Below are positions 32,532 through 43,479 of a DNA stretch of 64,000 nucleotides, in pieces (position 1 is the first letter of the stretch; each line of letters starts with the position of its first letter). Both the position numbers and the translations under genes were made by a program. The stretch comes from Rhyacichthys aspro (Eukaryota; Chordata; Actinopteri; Gobiiformes; Rhyacichthyidae), in NCBI GenBank assembly GCA_036850595.1, contig CM072158.1:21820578-21884577 (forward strand), in the 5' to 3' direction. Below the pieces are notes generated by a model. The model worked only from the letters and a program-made list of their open reading frames with translations. It was not told where the DNA came from and did not search any database.

Positions 32532-32899
32532 TTTTAAAAGTATTCTCCAAAGCAGCTCATTAGCTAACGTCAACACTTTGCCTCCAGGGCCTCCTTTTGC
32601 CTCCAGCTAAGCCCCCCCAACAAAATTCGCTGGAATGTTTACAAACATTTAAAGGGTCTATAACAACGATTATTTCTATTTTAACGCATAAATAGTCAAA
32701 CATATAATGGTAACACCATGTGTTATCACCAACATGTTAAACAGCACTGGAGAAAGAAAGCCGCACCAAAGCCCTCTATTGTACCAGACTGCACCCAGAC
32801 CCAGCAGTTCTGTGATTCGCCTTATAATGAATCTGAATGCTGAACAGTTTTGCTTTCCAGAGCATACCTCTAGCTTACATGCAAACACTCTTCTTTAGC

Positions 32900-33166
32900 C
32901 ACACTATCGCCGGGACCAGCTCCACAAGCGGCGCACATTTGAGCTCCCATGGCTAGCCATGGTAAGACTCCATGTTAACGGATAGGGATTTAGCGATACA
33001 CCATGTGTCAAGTATGAACCACTGTCTACTTTTATTGTTGTATTTGAGCAAACAATTGATTAAGAGATTTTTTCCCAGCGGACTGACAGACACACCTTTA
33101 ACACTGAGGCTGAACAAGCTGATGCCTCATGGCACCGGCATGAGGCATGTGGACCACATCTCTGAG
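32900..33166 (+). other. Two possible exons of an unknown gene
   Basis: Segment 32,900-32,962 has a TTCTTTAG acceptor and ATG|GTAAGA donor, and reads HYRRDQLHKRRTFELPWLAM. Segment 33,080-33,164 has TTTTTTCCCAG and CTCTGA|GTAAGT, and one open frame reads TPLTLRLNKLMPHGTGMRHV. The phases of the two protein-like frames do not agree with each other, so a joint product is doubtful. They would be transcribed divergently from smad4. Confidence 0.2.
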
Positions 33167-33979
33167 TAAGTGGCCATTACACGTCAAATTAAAAGTTAAT
33201 CTATCTTCCATTAAGTTGTCTAATAACACCAAATGTGTTACAAGTACAAGTGTTATTGCTTAAATCAACATTTCTTTGACACTGACCTGTTAAGCAGCCT
33301 CAAAATAGACAAAGACAAAATAAATCAACTGACCTGCCAGGGGCACTAACTATATATTGTGCACTGTACTTTGCTTGAATGTACTTGGTGTTTCTGTGCA
33401 AATGTGGTCTTTCCTGTCCTGTATTTAACTTCAATCTGCCCTCTATAATGAGTCAATATAGTCAATAGTCAATATAGACAACCTGTAACAATAATCAAAA
33501 ATGTTACACAGATAAATTGGGGAGGGAAGGTAATATAGCACAGTCAAACTGCGTTCGCATGTAGATAAGGGTGAAGTCAACGTGCCTATTTGGGGCACAA
33601 GTAGCAAGGATAACACTTAGCTACATTCTGTGGCTAGAAGCTAAAAACTCAAATGAGGTTAGCCACCGCTGCCAACCCCGAAAGAGTGATTGAAAGTTCT
33701 TCTCAATGTTATTACAACAACTGAATGTGACTATTTATGTTAAAAATTTGCATTATTTCACAGAAAGGCATACTGAAAACTGAAAACTTACCCAGAATAG
33801 GTGTTGCACCTGACCGATGACGGTTACTGCTTGGCCAGGTCAGAGTCAGGTCAGAGATGTGATATCCCGCCCATAGTTAAACATGAAACATATTTGTTTT
33901 TTGTTGGAAGTGATATATTTTCATCAGGCAAACAATACATTAATCTGTCACCTCTAAGAGGGCCTTAGATAAGTTTTTT

Positions 33980-34154
33980 TTTTAAGTTTTTCCAGACACT
34001 TCCTCCAGCTCCTCTGGGGAATACTGAGGCGTTCCCAGGCCAGTCGAGAGACATAGTCCCTCCAGCATGTCCTAGGTCTTCACCGGAGCCTCCTCCCAGT
34101 GGGACATAGCCATAACACCTCTCTAGGAAGGCGTCACCCAGAGCTCATGACCAT
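33980..34154 (-). pseudogene. RTE/Rex3-like LINE, C-terminal end
   Basis: The minus-strand sequence reads YGHELWV...DMLEGLCLS...GLGTPQYSPEELEEVSGKT with frameshifts. This corresponds to the C-terminal block common in fish LINE polyproteins (WRDYVSxLAWERLGxPxEEL). LTR-like copy B separates it from the rest of the same element at 35.8-36.6 kb. Confidence 0.6.
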
Positions 34155-34159
34155 AGGTG

Positions 34160-35760
34160 TGTAGCGTACAACCTTTTGACCTCAGGAACATGCGGAATTT
34201 CCCGGAGCCGCTAAAATAATTTCTTTCTTGTGAACACGGCTTTAACTCGACGGATTTACAACTTTGAATGACCTTTCCTTGACGAAAGGCATGATCTGTG
34301 TTTAGCATGGATGACGCCACTATAAGTTATGAGCCTGCATTCCTTCCCAAAAGACCAAACTTGAATAAACATTGAAGGATCAACTTTAACAGACTAAAAG
34401 TTGCTCATTAATGCATAAAGACTTTTACCTTGTTGAGCTAAAGATTTGATAAAGGTGATAAGCCTTACCTTTATTTCTCCTGTTTATGTTGTCAATGTGA
34501 ATACATGCACATATATCCTAAAGAAATGTTGTTTTAACTGTGAATACATATGTATATTCTAAAGGACTATAATTATTGACCATAGAAACATTGCTTAATG
34601 TTTGAATACACTGTGTTATTGGAACTATATGTTGTTGATACTTTTGGGGACAAATGAGTGTTTAATTGTTCCACAATATTTGAAGGTGGTAATATGAAGC
34701 CTTAGCATGAGATCATCTTTAACTCCCCCTCCTAGTTGGACAAAGAAACTCTTCCCGCCATTGCGTAGACACACCTCTCTAAATTCCAAAAAGATAATAG
34801 TTTAGAGGGTGTTGGCACCTCAGTTCTTTTCAGTGAATTATTTTCCATAGTTCTTTTCAGTTCAGTACAGTTGTTCAGTTCTTTTTCAGTTTTGAGTTTT
34901 TCAGTGTTCAGTCCAGTTTTTCAGTAGATTTTGTTCGTCTCTTTGTCTTCAGTTTTTCAGAGCAACAACCGAACACTCATTTTTGTTTAATTCGTTATTT
35001 TTTACTATTGAGAGTATTTTCTTCAGCGTAGCCTTCTTAGGTTCTGCCTGTCCAAAGGATGTGTTTTTAAACGATTTTTGGTTCAATCGCTGATACAGAA
35101 ACTGTTTTGCTTAAAAGTCTACCAAGAACTCTGAATGTTTTTCCAATTGGCATTTTTCATCTGAGACTTAACTTTCTTTATGCCGGATTCTGGTTTAACT
35201 GTGACTCAGCTGTCTATAAAGGCAGATATCAGCAGCCCGTCTCACAGACCAGAGACGCTCCTGACCTCTGACCCACGGCAAGCAGCAGCTCAGCCCAAGG
35301 CAGAATGAACCCAGAGTAGATCCACCAAGTGCCATCCACAGAGGACCACAACAGTCAGCTAGCGTTGGGGACCCAACTCCGAAGCATCATCGGCAGTACC
35401 GAGAGGTTTGGACCCGTTGGTATCACCACCATTCCTGTTGGCTCCAGGCCTCTGACCTCTTGTCTCCAGCCTTGGCTCTTCCAGTAAGATCTACACAGTT
35501 ACTTGATACAGAGTTGGCATAAAGATTAAACTTAACTAAAATTTAGCTTAACTCTTTTAGACTGTTTTTCTAAATTCATTAACTGCGTCAATTTTATCGA
35601 TTTATTCCCGTAAAATCATATTCCACCTTCAATAAAAAAGGTTTATTGTTTCAATCCATGAATATACTCCTGTTATACTCCTATACTCATGTTTATTGTT
35701 GATTCAATCTCCATATTCAAATGATGTATGTTTGTTAATTTTGGTCAATAAACGGCATCA
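34160..35760 (+). mobile_element. LTR-like repeat, copy B (about 1.6 kb)
   Basis: Starts TGTAGCGTACAACCTTTTGA and ends CAATAAACGGCATCA. It aligns along its whole length with copy A (21,607-23,157), with many point differences, and has an extra segment near 35,300-35,358. It splits an older LINE. The first coding exon of smad4 lies between copies A and B, so they are independent insertions and not the two ends of one provirus. Confidence 0.6.
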
Positions 35761-35765
35761 TTTGG

Positions 35766-36600
35766 CTGGCCCAGGGTTCCACAACTGGGATGAAAACCAC
35801 ATTGTTCCTCCTGAATCCAAGGTTCAACTATCATCTGAATTCTCCTCTTCACACCCTGGCATAGACTTTCCTGGGGAGGCTGAGGAATGTAGTTGGAACA
35901 CACCCTCCGGGCCCCCTTCCTCCAAAAAGAGGGGCTACCATCCCTTTCTGCCAATTCAGTGGTACCGCCCCCGACCTTCACACGATGTTGCAGAGGCATG
36001 TCAGCCAAAACAGCTCCACAGTATCAGAGACTTGAGGTACTCAAGGCTTCACACCTGGCACCTTGCCAATTCTTAATTACCTCTGTGACTTCAGCTTGGG
36101 TGATGGACATGATGGATGTGTCGGTGGGATTGAGGAGATCCCCGAAGGTGAGAGTTGAAGACCTCTCTTACAGAGGACTCATCCAGACATTCCCAATAGA
36201 CCCACACAGTAAGTTTGGGTCTGCCGAGTCTGTCCGGCTTCCACCCCAGCCATCTGATCCAACTTACCACCAGGTGGTGATCAGTTGACAGCTCCACCCC
36301 TCTCTTCACCGGATTGTCCAAGATATATGGCCAAAGGTCAGATGAAGCAACCACAAAGTCAATCATCAACCCCCGGCCTAGGGTGTCCTGGTGCCATTTG
36401 CACTGATGGACACCCTTATGCTTGAACATGGCGTTCATTATGGACAAACTGTGACTAGCACAGAAGTCCAATAACAGAACACCAGTTGGGTTCAGATCGG
36501 AGAGGCCGTTTCTCCTAATCACGCCCCTCCAGGTGTCCCTGTCGTTGCCCACATGAGCATTGAAATCCCCCACCTTCCAGCAGGAATAGGTGTAATTACA
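35766..36600 (-). pseudogene. RTE/Rex3-like LINE, endonuclease and adjoining part
   Basis: Minus-strand ORF 36,573-36,091 begins MGDFNAHVGNDRDTWRGVIR. It has LLDFCASHSLSIMNAMFKHK, then DFVVASSDLWPYILD, then VELSTDHHLVVSWI. These are the GDFNAH and SDHxLV catalytic motifs of the APE endonuclease (here STDHHLV). The region 35,766-36,090 continues the element with stops. The first half of the nuclease is missing at the right end. Confidence 0.78.
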
Positions 36601-37609
36601 ATGTAAGTACTCTAGGACAGACTGGTCACAAATTGTAATAAAGGCGCATAGTGTGTAATTAAGGGGTATTGGATATAATAATACAAAAAAACTCTGTGTC
36701 GTCTTGTGCCCTCATGTCATCCTCTCTTGTTTACAGCTTCCATGTGCATAAACTATTTACTGTGAGACATAAGGAGATAGTGTAAGGGGTAAAGAGATTT
36801 GATTGTAATTAGGCTACTTAATTTATATGACTGAGTTACTGACAGTGGCTTTTTTATCTGCCATGCCACTTAGTAATGGGACGATAAAATAGAAATACCA
36901 TGTTTACTATGTTGATGCATACATAAGGGGGAACTGGGAAGCTACAGACAAGGGGGAGGGGGGCTTTGAGGAGGAAAAATTTAAATAAGTAACCCCAGTT
37001 CATCTTGTATTAATATTAATTTAATCTTACAGTTGTGTCTTGTCAGGACATGTCGTGGTTATTGTCGTGGTTACTTTAAAATTACCAATAATATAACAAC
37101 ATTATCTTTGTTGGCATCCCATTTCCCCTCTCTTACAACCTCTGCCTGATGCAACCTGCGCACTATGCGTGAGGGTTTTCAGCTTAGGCGTCACATATAG
37201 TGTAGTATCACCTCACGCCAAAATGAAAGAGATTCACACTTTCTCCACAAACTCTTGCCTGTGCCCCTCTTCCTTACACAGCCTCCACACGACGCAGCCT
37301 GACACAGTCTGACGCAGTCTGACACCGCTGCACATTCAGTTAGCAGAGTTTTTGGCTTTTGTTCCCTATTCCTTTTAGATAATTAGTCGTTACTTAGTGC
37401 ATTACCTCACTTTACATCACAAACCAAACTGGCAATGGCTAATAAACACGTATACGTGCACCTTTACGCACGCCCTGTCTTTGCGTGACGACGCTGCACA
37501 CTTTTTTGGCTACTACTCACTATTTTATGACGAAAATTAGGCATCCTGTAGCTAATCGCCTCTCTTTACATGAAGAGTAAGTAACGGGGAAGTACTGGGC
37601 CGTAATCTA
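36601..37609. other. AT-rich intergenic DNA, nothing recognised
   Basis: No convincing exon, repeat end or transposon protein was seen. A G-rich run (about 36,940-36,965) and scattered CACGC-type motifs are the only composition changes. Confidence 0.4.
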
Positions 37610-38035
37610 AAGTGTTACCAAATATAGTCCATGATAATATCATCAGGAACAGTTTCCTGACCATAAGCCCTATCAAAGCAAAAAGTTTTAAGTCTAACCT
37701 TAAATGTAGAGACTTTGTCTGCCTCTTTAATGAGAGCTGGGAGCTGATTCCATAAAATGGGAGCTTGGAAACTGAAGGCTCTAACTCCCATTGTACTTTT
37801 GGAAACTCTAGGAACGACTAGTAACCCTGCATTTTGAGAACAGAGTGCTCTGTTAGGACGGTACAGCACTATGAGGTCTCTGAGATCCGAGGGCCATATA
37901 AGTAAGGAGAAGGATTTTGAACTTCTGAATTCAGTGGAGGGAGGCTAAAACTAGGGTAATGTGCTCTCGTCTCTTCCTGTTAGTATTCTGGCTGCTGTGT
38001 TTTGGACGACGCACATAAAGCCGATAGTGTCCCAG
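37610..38035 (-). pseudogene. Rex1/L2-like LINE, 3' end of ORF2
   Basis: Minus-strand ORF 37,869-37,615 reads MLYRPNRALCSQNAGLLVVP, RVSKSTMGVRAFSFQAPILW, NQLPALIKEADKVSTFKVRL KTF. This is the highly conserved C-terminal block of L2/Rex1-type fish LINEs. RREHITLVLASLHW further upstream (about 37,950) is the block before it. The fragment joins directly to the Ty3/Gypsy relic. Confidence 0.82.
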
Positions 38036-39480
38036 GGTCAGATTCAGAGTGTTGGGCTTCAGAGACCACTTTTTCAATTTCCCAATGAGCTGCGGCCAAG
38101 ATAGAGAAGGTGATATAATAGGTTCTGGGAGGACTTCAGGACAGTCAGATATTATGCCGGGACAAGGCATCTGGCTTTGTGTTCTTGGAACCAGGGCGGT
38201 AAGTGAACTTGAATCTTCCCAGAAACGGCGCCCAACGAGCCTGACATGAGTTGAGTCTGCGAGCTGAATGAAGATAAGATCTGAAGACCTGAAAGACGTT
38301 TGGAGAAGAATGCGCTTGGATGTATTTTGGTGGTGTCCGGGGATCGTTGAGATAGGACAGCACCCACCCCAGAGTCTGATGCATAAACCTCCACAAAAAA
38401 CTGTTGACTCGGGTCAGGATGGATGAGGACTGGTGGCATAGTAAACTGGTGCTTGAGCTTCTGGAGTCCAGGTAAACGGAGAGGTGATAGATGTCACATG
38501 AGTTAGTGGAGCAGCACTTGACTGAGGTTCATTATGAAGTGTCTGTAAAAATTAGCAAAGCCCAAAAAACGTTGCAATTGCTTATGAGTGGTGGGTGTGG
38601 GCCAGTCTCTAACTGCTTGAACTTTGGCTGGATCTGCTCTGAGTCTACCTTGCTCAACAATAAATCCTAAGAAGCTTACAGATGGGACATGAAATTCACA
38701 TTTTTCTGCTTTAACATAAAGTTTGTTTTCCAGAAGCCTCTGTAACACCAAACGGACGTGCTGGATGTGTTCTTGGATATTGCTTGAGAAAATTAAAATG
38801 TCATCCAGGTAGACAAAAATGAATTTATTCAGCATGTCCCTAAGCACGTCATTTACAAGAGCTTGGAAAACTGCAAAGGGCATTACCTGGTATTCGCAGT
38901 GCCCGAGAGGTGTGTTAAACGCAGTTTTCCATTCATCCCCTTTTCTGATACACACCAAATGGTAAGCGTTTCGCAGGTCCAACTTGGAAAAGATGGTGGC
39001 ACTGTGAAGAGGCTCAAAAGCCGAGTCAATTAGTGGCAGTGGATATTTATTTTTTACAGTTATATCATTGAGACTACGGTAGTCGATGCAAGAGTTTTAT
39101 CTAGAGGGAGGAGGATGGACGTATATGTCCAGAGGCTAAGGCATCATATATATACTGCTCCATGGCTTCTCTTTCAGGAGGAGACAGATTATACAGGTGG
39201 CTTGAAGGTAAGGGGGCACCGGGAGAAGGTCAATAGCACAGTCATAAGGTCTGTGAGGCGGGAGGGAGTGATTTGTCTTTCTTAAGCACTTCTGACAAAT
39301 CATGATATTCAGGAGGAACTTTAGAGAGATCAGGTGGTCCGGAAAGGGGGGCACAGAGTGTGAAGCTAGGTTTTAAAGCAGAATGAAGGCAGTTTAAACG
39401 GCAATAAACACTCCAGTTAGTTACTGAACCCAAGGCCCAATCAAACTGAGGGTTTTGCAGTTTTAATCAAGGAATCCCTA
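38036..39480 (-). pseudogene. Ty3/Gypsy retrotransposon pol relic
   Basis: Minus-strand pieces in the expected order: the end of the protease/linker region (39,433-39,136, PPEYHDLSEVLKKDKSLPP and PHRPYDCAIDLLP), RT (38,982-38,503, MDLRNAYHLVCIRKGDEWKT, catalytic FVYLDDILIFS at about 38,800, LRADPAKVQAVRDWPTPTT), RNase H (38,439-38,145, VEVYASDSGVGAVLSQRSPD, RLNSCQARWAPFLGRFKF and PGSKNTKPDALSR), and a spacer before integrase (38,170-38,050). Frameshifts separate the pieces. The integrase is cut off by the Rex1-like LINE. No LTR or gag was found nearby. Confidence 0.88.
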
Positions 39481-39554
39481 GGACAATAGGAGCAAGGGGA
39501 GAGGGAAGGAGCAACAACCTGATTGATTCCTTATGGTTAACAGAAATAACTAAG

Positions 39555-39725
39555 GTTATGAGTTCCTCCCAATCACCTTCCTCCAGGTGTCACTGTCATT
39601 GCCCTCGTGGGCGTTGAAGTCCCCCAGTAGAACAATGGAGTCCCCGGTTGGAGCATCTTCAAGCAAGAAGGCTGGGTACTCTGCACTGCCGTTTGGCTGG
39701 TAAGCACAAACGAGGTAGAAACAAC
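39555..39725 (-). pseudogene. RTE/Rex3-like LINE endonuclease scrap
   Basis: Minus-strand reading gives LGDFNAHEGNDSDTW, the same GDFNAH motif block as in the element at 36.5 kb. Only about 170 bp remain, between the Gypsy relic and a Tc1 remnant. Confidence 0.65.
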
Positions 39726-39734
39726 GTTACAACA

Positions 39735-40155
39735 TGGTTAAAAGCTCAGAAAAGTCGATTTAGCAAAATATTTACCATTAACAACATTCAACTTTTGTGG
39801 TGGTTGTAGTGTGAGGATCTGGGGCTGCTTTGCTGCTTCAGAGCCTGGACAACTTGCTTTGATTGATGGAACCATTAATGTTGGAGATGAAGGAGAATGT
39901 CCGGCTATCAGTTCGTGACCTCAAGCTGAAGCGCATTTGGGTTCTGCACCAGGACAATGAGCCAAAACACACCAGCAAGTGTACCTCTGAACAGCTTAAA
40001 AAAGACAAAATGAAGGTTTTGAAGTGGCCTAGTCAATGTCTGGACTTCAGTCTGATTGAGATAATGTGGCATGACCTTATAAGGGTGGTTCACGCACGAA
40101 AACCCTCCAATGTGGCTGTATTAAAACAATCCTGCGAAGTTGAGTGAGCCTGCTG
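39735..40155 (+). pseudogene. Tc1-like transposase C-terminal half
   Basis: Reads SVRIWGCFAASEPGQLALID, LKRIWVLHQDNEPKHTSKCT, KMKVLKWPSQCLDFSLIEIM WHDL and ARKPSNVAVLKQSCEVE. The middle catalytic aspartate block (QDNEPKHTSK) is kept. The last acidic position lies in LIEIMWHD in place of NPIENLWxE. Terminal repeats were not found. A scrap of the same family is at 7,063-7,200. Confidence 0.8.
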
Positions 40156-41189
40156 ACACTTTTGAGCACATATGTGCACTTCCTTTTAGCCAACATTGAT
40201 AGATAGTGGCAATCACATCTCCCTCTTTGCCTCCTAATGAGGAGCTACTTTGTCTGGTAACGGTGCAGGCGAAGAATGACCAGCCATGGGTGCTTTTTTT
40301 TGAATGACTGCTGACCACATGACTGAAGGACCCCAGCTGCAGCCACACCATTTGACTGTAAAGGTCTGTGGGTGCACGGCACTAGTACCAGTTTTGCCAA
40401 CTTAGCAACTTGTCGCTATATTTAGCGACTATTCAGACCCCTATAGCGACTCTTTTTCAAAAAAAGGTGCCGTTATTTATGCATCTAGGTGGTTCATGTT
40501 TACCCTACAAACCACACTGAAGTCCATTTGGAAGCTGTATGCCTGTAGGTTGACTAAAGACATCTGTTCTTTAAGTTGCAGCCTGTCCATTTGCTTGTAT
40601 CCTTTGTTTACACCTTCAGGGAAAGAAGTGAAAACTAACCACCAAATGGAATATGTTGATTAACTGGTGTCGCTAATATGACAATTTCCACACAGAGGAG
40701 TCATAAATTTCAGATACCAGTGTTTGTGGAGCCATGGACCAGAAAGAGATAAGCAATGGAATGTCTTTCAAGTTTGTCTGATAGGTAACAGACATTCAGT
40801 GGACTCTCAGTCTTTGCCTCCATCTACAGGACACTGTTAAAGGGTTCATTACATTCTGAAAACCTTGGAACAAACAAAATCCTACTCATGTAAGGAATAA
40901 AAATTTCTTCCAATCTAACAGGTCTTCAGGATCCTAGCGGACGTGAGACTGCTTCATTTATGGTCCACTATAACCTAATAAAATAAATAATAATTAATGT
41001 GTGTAATAAAAGTGTCACATGTAACCATATTATTATTATTATTACTGTATTATTAACCTGCATATAATTTACACATGTAATCATGCATTTATTATCACTT
41101 AAGTTTTCTTTAAGGATCATTTATCCTACGTTTGTGTTTAATGTGTTCATATGTCTTTCTTGTTCCTCATTGCTTTGTTGTGAGGTGGT
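40156..41189. other. Repeat-like DNA without gene
   Basis: A block around 40,400-40,480 (TTAGCAACTTGTCGCTATAT, TTAGCGACTATTCAG, TAGCGACTCTTTTTC) looks like part of a dispersed element with internal GTCGCTA repeats. The rest (40,640-41,190) is AT-rich with nothing recognised. Confidence 0.35.
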
Positions 41190-42240
41190 GGAATATCAGT
41201 AGTTTAACCTAATTTGCATATATTAGGTAAATTAGCCCGCCAAAACAAAAGTTACGCCTGCATTACGCCTTCCCACTTAGAAATATATATAAAAAGGCCC
41301 AATATCTTTTGTTCTGTCTCTACTCTTTTTCGTTTCTTGTCAATTCTTCTTGTCACTGCTCGTTTTTTTTTTTGTTTTTTTTTACCTGTGAACGTTTTGT
41401 TGCAGAACGCTCGTCTCCAGGACACATGTTTGATGGGCCTGTTACCTGAGCGCATCCTGCTACTTTTCAATTGTCCGTTTCCTTTGGATACACTTTTCCA
41501 GTCCATTGTTTTTACTGAAGTTACTCCAAGCCTAATTTGAACTGTAATTGCTGTCCAACCTCAATTTTTCAAAACTTAGGATTAATTTTTGTACTACAAA
41601 TCTGGCCTGCTGTCTGCGTGGATTGACTTTTGATAGCCTACACCTGGCGCCATCCATTGACCTCCAAGGGCCTGTGTCAAGAGACTTTAACTGGGAGACC
41701 AAAGCCATACGGTCTCCAGCTGAACCACACTGCGGAGCTGTGTTCCTGGTCGTAGAGTCAGTCCGAAGGATTTCAGGACCCGAACAACGCCGGTGGCCTT
41801 TAGACCTCGTCCCTAGAGCAACCCTCTGGTAACATCGTCTTGGAAATCCCAGCCTCTCATCCTGCCTCCGCTCAGACCAAAGTAACCCCGCACAGTTGAC
41901 ATAGAATTGGCGTCTTAACAAATACGGCTATCTTTTATCACTTTAAAATAGTCATTCCTTTTCGCTCAACCGTAGCTAAATACTGAAACCTAGTCTTGTT
42001 TTGTTACAATAAGCTACCTCATTGATATTCCATCTTCCCTCAATCTACCTTTTCTATCTCGTGTCGTATAAGTTGGTACTCATACCTCGTATTATTCCCT
42101 TTATTCATTACCAAAGTCCACCCCTTGTGAATTATATTATCCTGTTCAATAAACCATATTTAATCTTATGTCGTTGTAAGGTTGTTTTTACACTGGTAAA
42201 AGTTCTTCCCCTTCAGATCAATTAAATATTGGCCATTAAT
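41190..42240 (+). other. Possible third LTR-like sequence
   Basis: A TATA-type ATATATATAAAAAGGCCC at about 41,282, a pyrimidine-rich leader, and AATAAACCATATTTAATC at about 42,147 give an LTR-like promoter to poly(A) layout of about 0.9 kb. Near 41,890 ACAGTTGACATAGAATTGGC resembles ACAGTTACTTGATACAGAAT TGG in LTR-like copies A and B, so a distant relation is possible. Ends and duplications are not defined. Confidence 0.35.
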
Positions 42241-42859
42241 TTGTTCTTGATGCAGTCAAGTGGTGCTCCAGGATTGTTTAAACTAATTATTCTCAGAAGT
42301 AAGGCTAATAAACCCTACAAGAACATCAATTTCAATGGGTTTACGACTAGAAGAGACAGTACTGACAGCTGCCAACCTCGCACGTGAGTCTGGCTCTGAC
42401 TCCAGCTTTCTTCTTCCCTCTGTGTGTTTTCTTCCTACTGCGGGAGGAATGAGAGAAACTAGAAGGGCCGTCTCGCTGTATTTCGCAAGGAATAAGCCCA
42501 GTGAAAACACCTCAATCAGAATGAGGCTGAAGCTGCAGCAACAAGTCTCTTGAATAAGTAAACCGATGACTGTCATAATCCGAGAGGCTGGGACCACTTG
42601 ACACACATGTAAAATAGTCCAAAGAGAATAGAAGAAACAAGATAATCCAAAGGGGGACAGTAAAATCCATTACTCCAGACAGGTGAGATGTAAGTGGCGC
42701 AGGCTAACAGACGCTAACAACAACACAGGAGACAGTTAATTGCCCCAATAGCGCTGATAGATCATAACATGGCTCCAATCACACACAACAAGATACAGTT
42801 CAAAACATGAAGCAATCAAAACTCTTAAAACATAGTAAAAATCTCCTGCAACTCTCTGC

Positions 42860-43470
42860 ACACCATACGAGCAGTGACCCGAAAGCTACCTTCCAGGGAT
42901 AGATTCCATAGCGTAGGGAGTCTGGACTGCAGTAAGAGAGGCAGTGGCTCAGGCAGTCTCCCAGCTAGTCCCAAGCAGCCTGGACAACAAGATAAATTTG
43001 TGACAGTTCAGAAGAGCGCCAAAAACAAGCTCACGAAGCCAAATCATCGCCCTGTTCATTTCTCAAACAGATTTTCTCCATCCAACAATGCCCCCACGGA
43101 GAACAGGACTCAGGTAATTGGAAGCTTGATTTTGAGAAACGTGAAAATTAGTACCCAAGGCAGCTATAGTAGGTGTTATCCAAAGACCGGAATGGGCAGC
43201 ACTGAGGTACATTTAAAATTTCTGGCAAAGAGATAAGAAGAGGTACAGGCAAATTGTTATTCACGTCAGCGGTAAAGATGTTCAAAGTCGCCAGTCAGAC
43301 ATTACCAAAGTGAACGTAGCTTTAGTGTGTACCTTCACCAAAATTATATGGACGCCATAATATTCTCTGGCCCACTAAATGCTAGATCTAGTTTGTTAAA
43401 ATCACTTGTAGTGATTTCGTTGGTGTTCATTAAATAGATTTAATGTCCGTAACTGAAACACGGTAGCCAT
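42860..43470 (+). pseudogene. LINE ORF1 (SGNH-esterase type) fused to start of endonuclease
   Basis: ORF 42,874-43,236 ends in HFSNRFSPSNNAPTENRTQV IGSLILRNVKIS, then after a frameshift RYRQIVIHVSGKDVQSRQSD and a YSLAH (FSGP-like) end. This is the IGSSIxRNVKL ... IHVGxND pattern of the SGNH hydrolase domain in ORF1 proteins of CR1/L2-type fish LINEs. It runs into LNARSSLLKSLVVISLVFIK, the NARSLxxK start of the APE endonuclease of ORF2, without the usual intervening residues. The serine of the GSS motif is kept as GSL, so the catalytic Ser may be lost. Confidence 0.65.
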
Positions 43471-43479
43471 GTTCACTCC

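Larger units (their letters stand above)
31704..32660. mobile_element. Deletion derivative of a two-gene THAP/YqaJ-type DNA transposon
   Basis: Two gene starts face each other. On the plus strand is a THAP finger protein start, and on the minus strand is the N-terminus of the second protein these fish transposons carry. Short inverted blocks (CTGGAGGCAAA near 31,750 and its complement near 32,579 and 32,598) lie near both ends. A perfect CRE palindrome TGACGTCA is at 31,732-31,739. ISL2EU-type elements are known to encode a THAP-containing transposase and a YqaJ-nuclease protein. The middle with both catalytic domains is absent. Ends and target duplication are not firmly set. Confidence 0.55.

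Noticed and set aside
21607..35760. Copies A and B as the two LTRs of one provirus
   Set aside because: Orientation and spacing would fit, but the interval contains the first coding exon of smad4, a hAT element and a solo LTR, and no gag/pol/env order. They differ by a 57-bp indel and many substitutions.
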